The notes under the pieces were generated by a model that was not told the origin of the DNA, did no database searches, and saw only the letters and a list, made by a program, of their open reading frames with translations. The position numbers were made by a program, and so were the translations under genes. A stretch of 64,000 bases of DNA from Ideonella sp. A 288 (GTDB taxonomy: Bacteria; Pseudomonadota; Gammaproteobacteria; Burkholderiales; Burkholderiaceae_C), in the NCBI RefSeq assembly GCF_002198735.1, contig NZ_MWLO01000126.1, positions 23,138-87,137 of the forward strand. Direction: 5' to 3'. Below are positions 63,619-64,000 of the stretch, piece by piece (position 1 is the stretch's first letter; the number at the start of each line of letters is the position of its first letter).

Positions 63619-64000
63619 GGCACTGTCACCTCCAGGTAAGTCGGCTCACCGCGTGCGCTGCCTGGGAGTCGCATGTCCTGCTTGCAGAGGTCTGGGTTTG
63701 GCGACGGCAGTCGATACGAGGCCGTCCGTCGCGGCCGCCGACCAGTTCTTCGACCACCGAGCAGTGCGACCCGCAAGCCCAGTCCAAGTTGCTTCGGGCG
63801 AAGATCGAACGGTCATCATGCCGCGATGATGCCCGCACATTCGGGCGGGCTCCGGCCGTGGATTCCGAGCGCGCTCGGACCGAGGGATTGGGGTGCTGTC
63901 ACACCGACCCGAAACGTCCGTCCGCTCGTGTCCCAGGAGGTGGTGTAAGTCCTTGAGTGCGCGGCAAGCCGCGGAGGGTGGAGCCCGTAGGGCGTAACCC
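63619..64000. other. Gene-free window end
   Basis: No gene I can support on either strand. The last 60 bases (GAGTGCGCGGCAAGCCGCGG, then GAGCCCGTAGGGCGTAACCC) carry short inverted repeats (GCGGCAAGCCGC; GCCCGTAGGGC) and could be the edge of an RNA or mobile element that continues outside. Confidence 0.3.

Overview
High GC (about two thirds or more), strong G/C third-position bias, an FlhDC master regulator, a phasin-type polyhydroxyalkanoate granule protein and three separate GGDEF proteins point to a motile betaproteobacterium of the order Burkholderiales, probably in the Rubrivivax/Leptothrix/Ideonella neighbourhood. The genus is an inference. I see no rRNA, tRNA, CRISPR array or prophage.

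Region by region: (1) 1-5640 holds a TolB/TPR-type protein cut by the window edge, then a tight three-gene run: a soluble PAP2/vanadium-haloperoxidase-like protein, a subtilase and a lipoprotein. (2) 5704-11817 (minus) is a probable operon of an OGT/SPINDLY-like glycosyltransferase, a type I secretion ABC transporter with a degenerate peptidase-like domain, its HlyD-type adaptor and a methyltransferase. (3) 12048-17691 holds a GNAT acetyltransferase, an NlpC/CHAP-like protein of unknown role, a phasin and a DUF1800/DUF1501 pair. (4) 17864-24292 (minus) is motility control: flhD-flhC, a degenerate HD-GYP-like protein, a methyltransferase, motA-motB and cheY-cheZ. (5) 24772-30189 (plus) holds two tandem flagellins, fliD, fliS, fliT and a YcgR-type PilZ brake. 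(6) 30201-34510 holds two type IV pseudopilin-like genes and a GAF-PAS-GGDEF-EAL protein. (7) 34533-46500 holds divergent fliE and the operon fliFGHIJK-fliLMNOPQR, which builds the basal body, C-ring and export gate. (8) 46642-55221 is an accessory stretch: a nitrilase-superfamily protein, lipoproteins, a long repeat protein, a dead IS91-type transposase and a patchwork of gene fragments. (9) 55222-58802 holds a divergent-paralogue-like pair of TPR-GGDEF proteins placed back to back. (10) 58742-63618 (minus) is an AraC regulator, a TonB-dependent receptor, a beta-lactamase-fold hydrolase and a small helix-hairpin-helix protein, which looks like an inducible uptake and ester-hydrolysis locus.

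The flagellar genes are tied together by six sigma-28 (FliA) type promoters that I can read directly: TCAA (one TCAG), a 15 or 16 base spacer, then a GCCGATAA-like element, before fliC1, fliD, fliS, motA, cheY and the HD-GYP-like gene. Those for motA and cheY lie inside the 3' end of the preceding gene; the cheY one ends on the motB stop codon. FlhDC, YcgR and the GGDEF/EAL enzymes suggest that motility is set by both the FlhDC hierarchy and cyclic di-GMP. The genes for FliA, FlgM, FlhA/B and CheA/W/R/B are not in this window.
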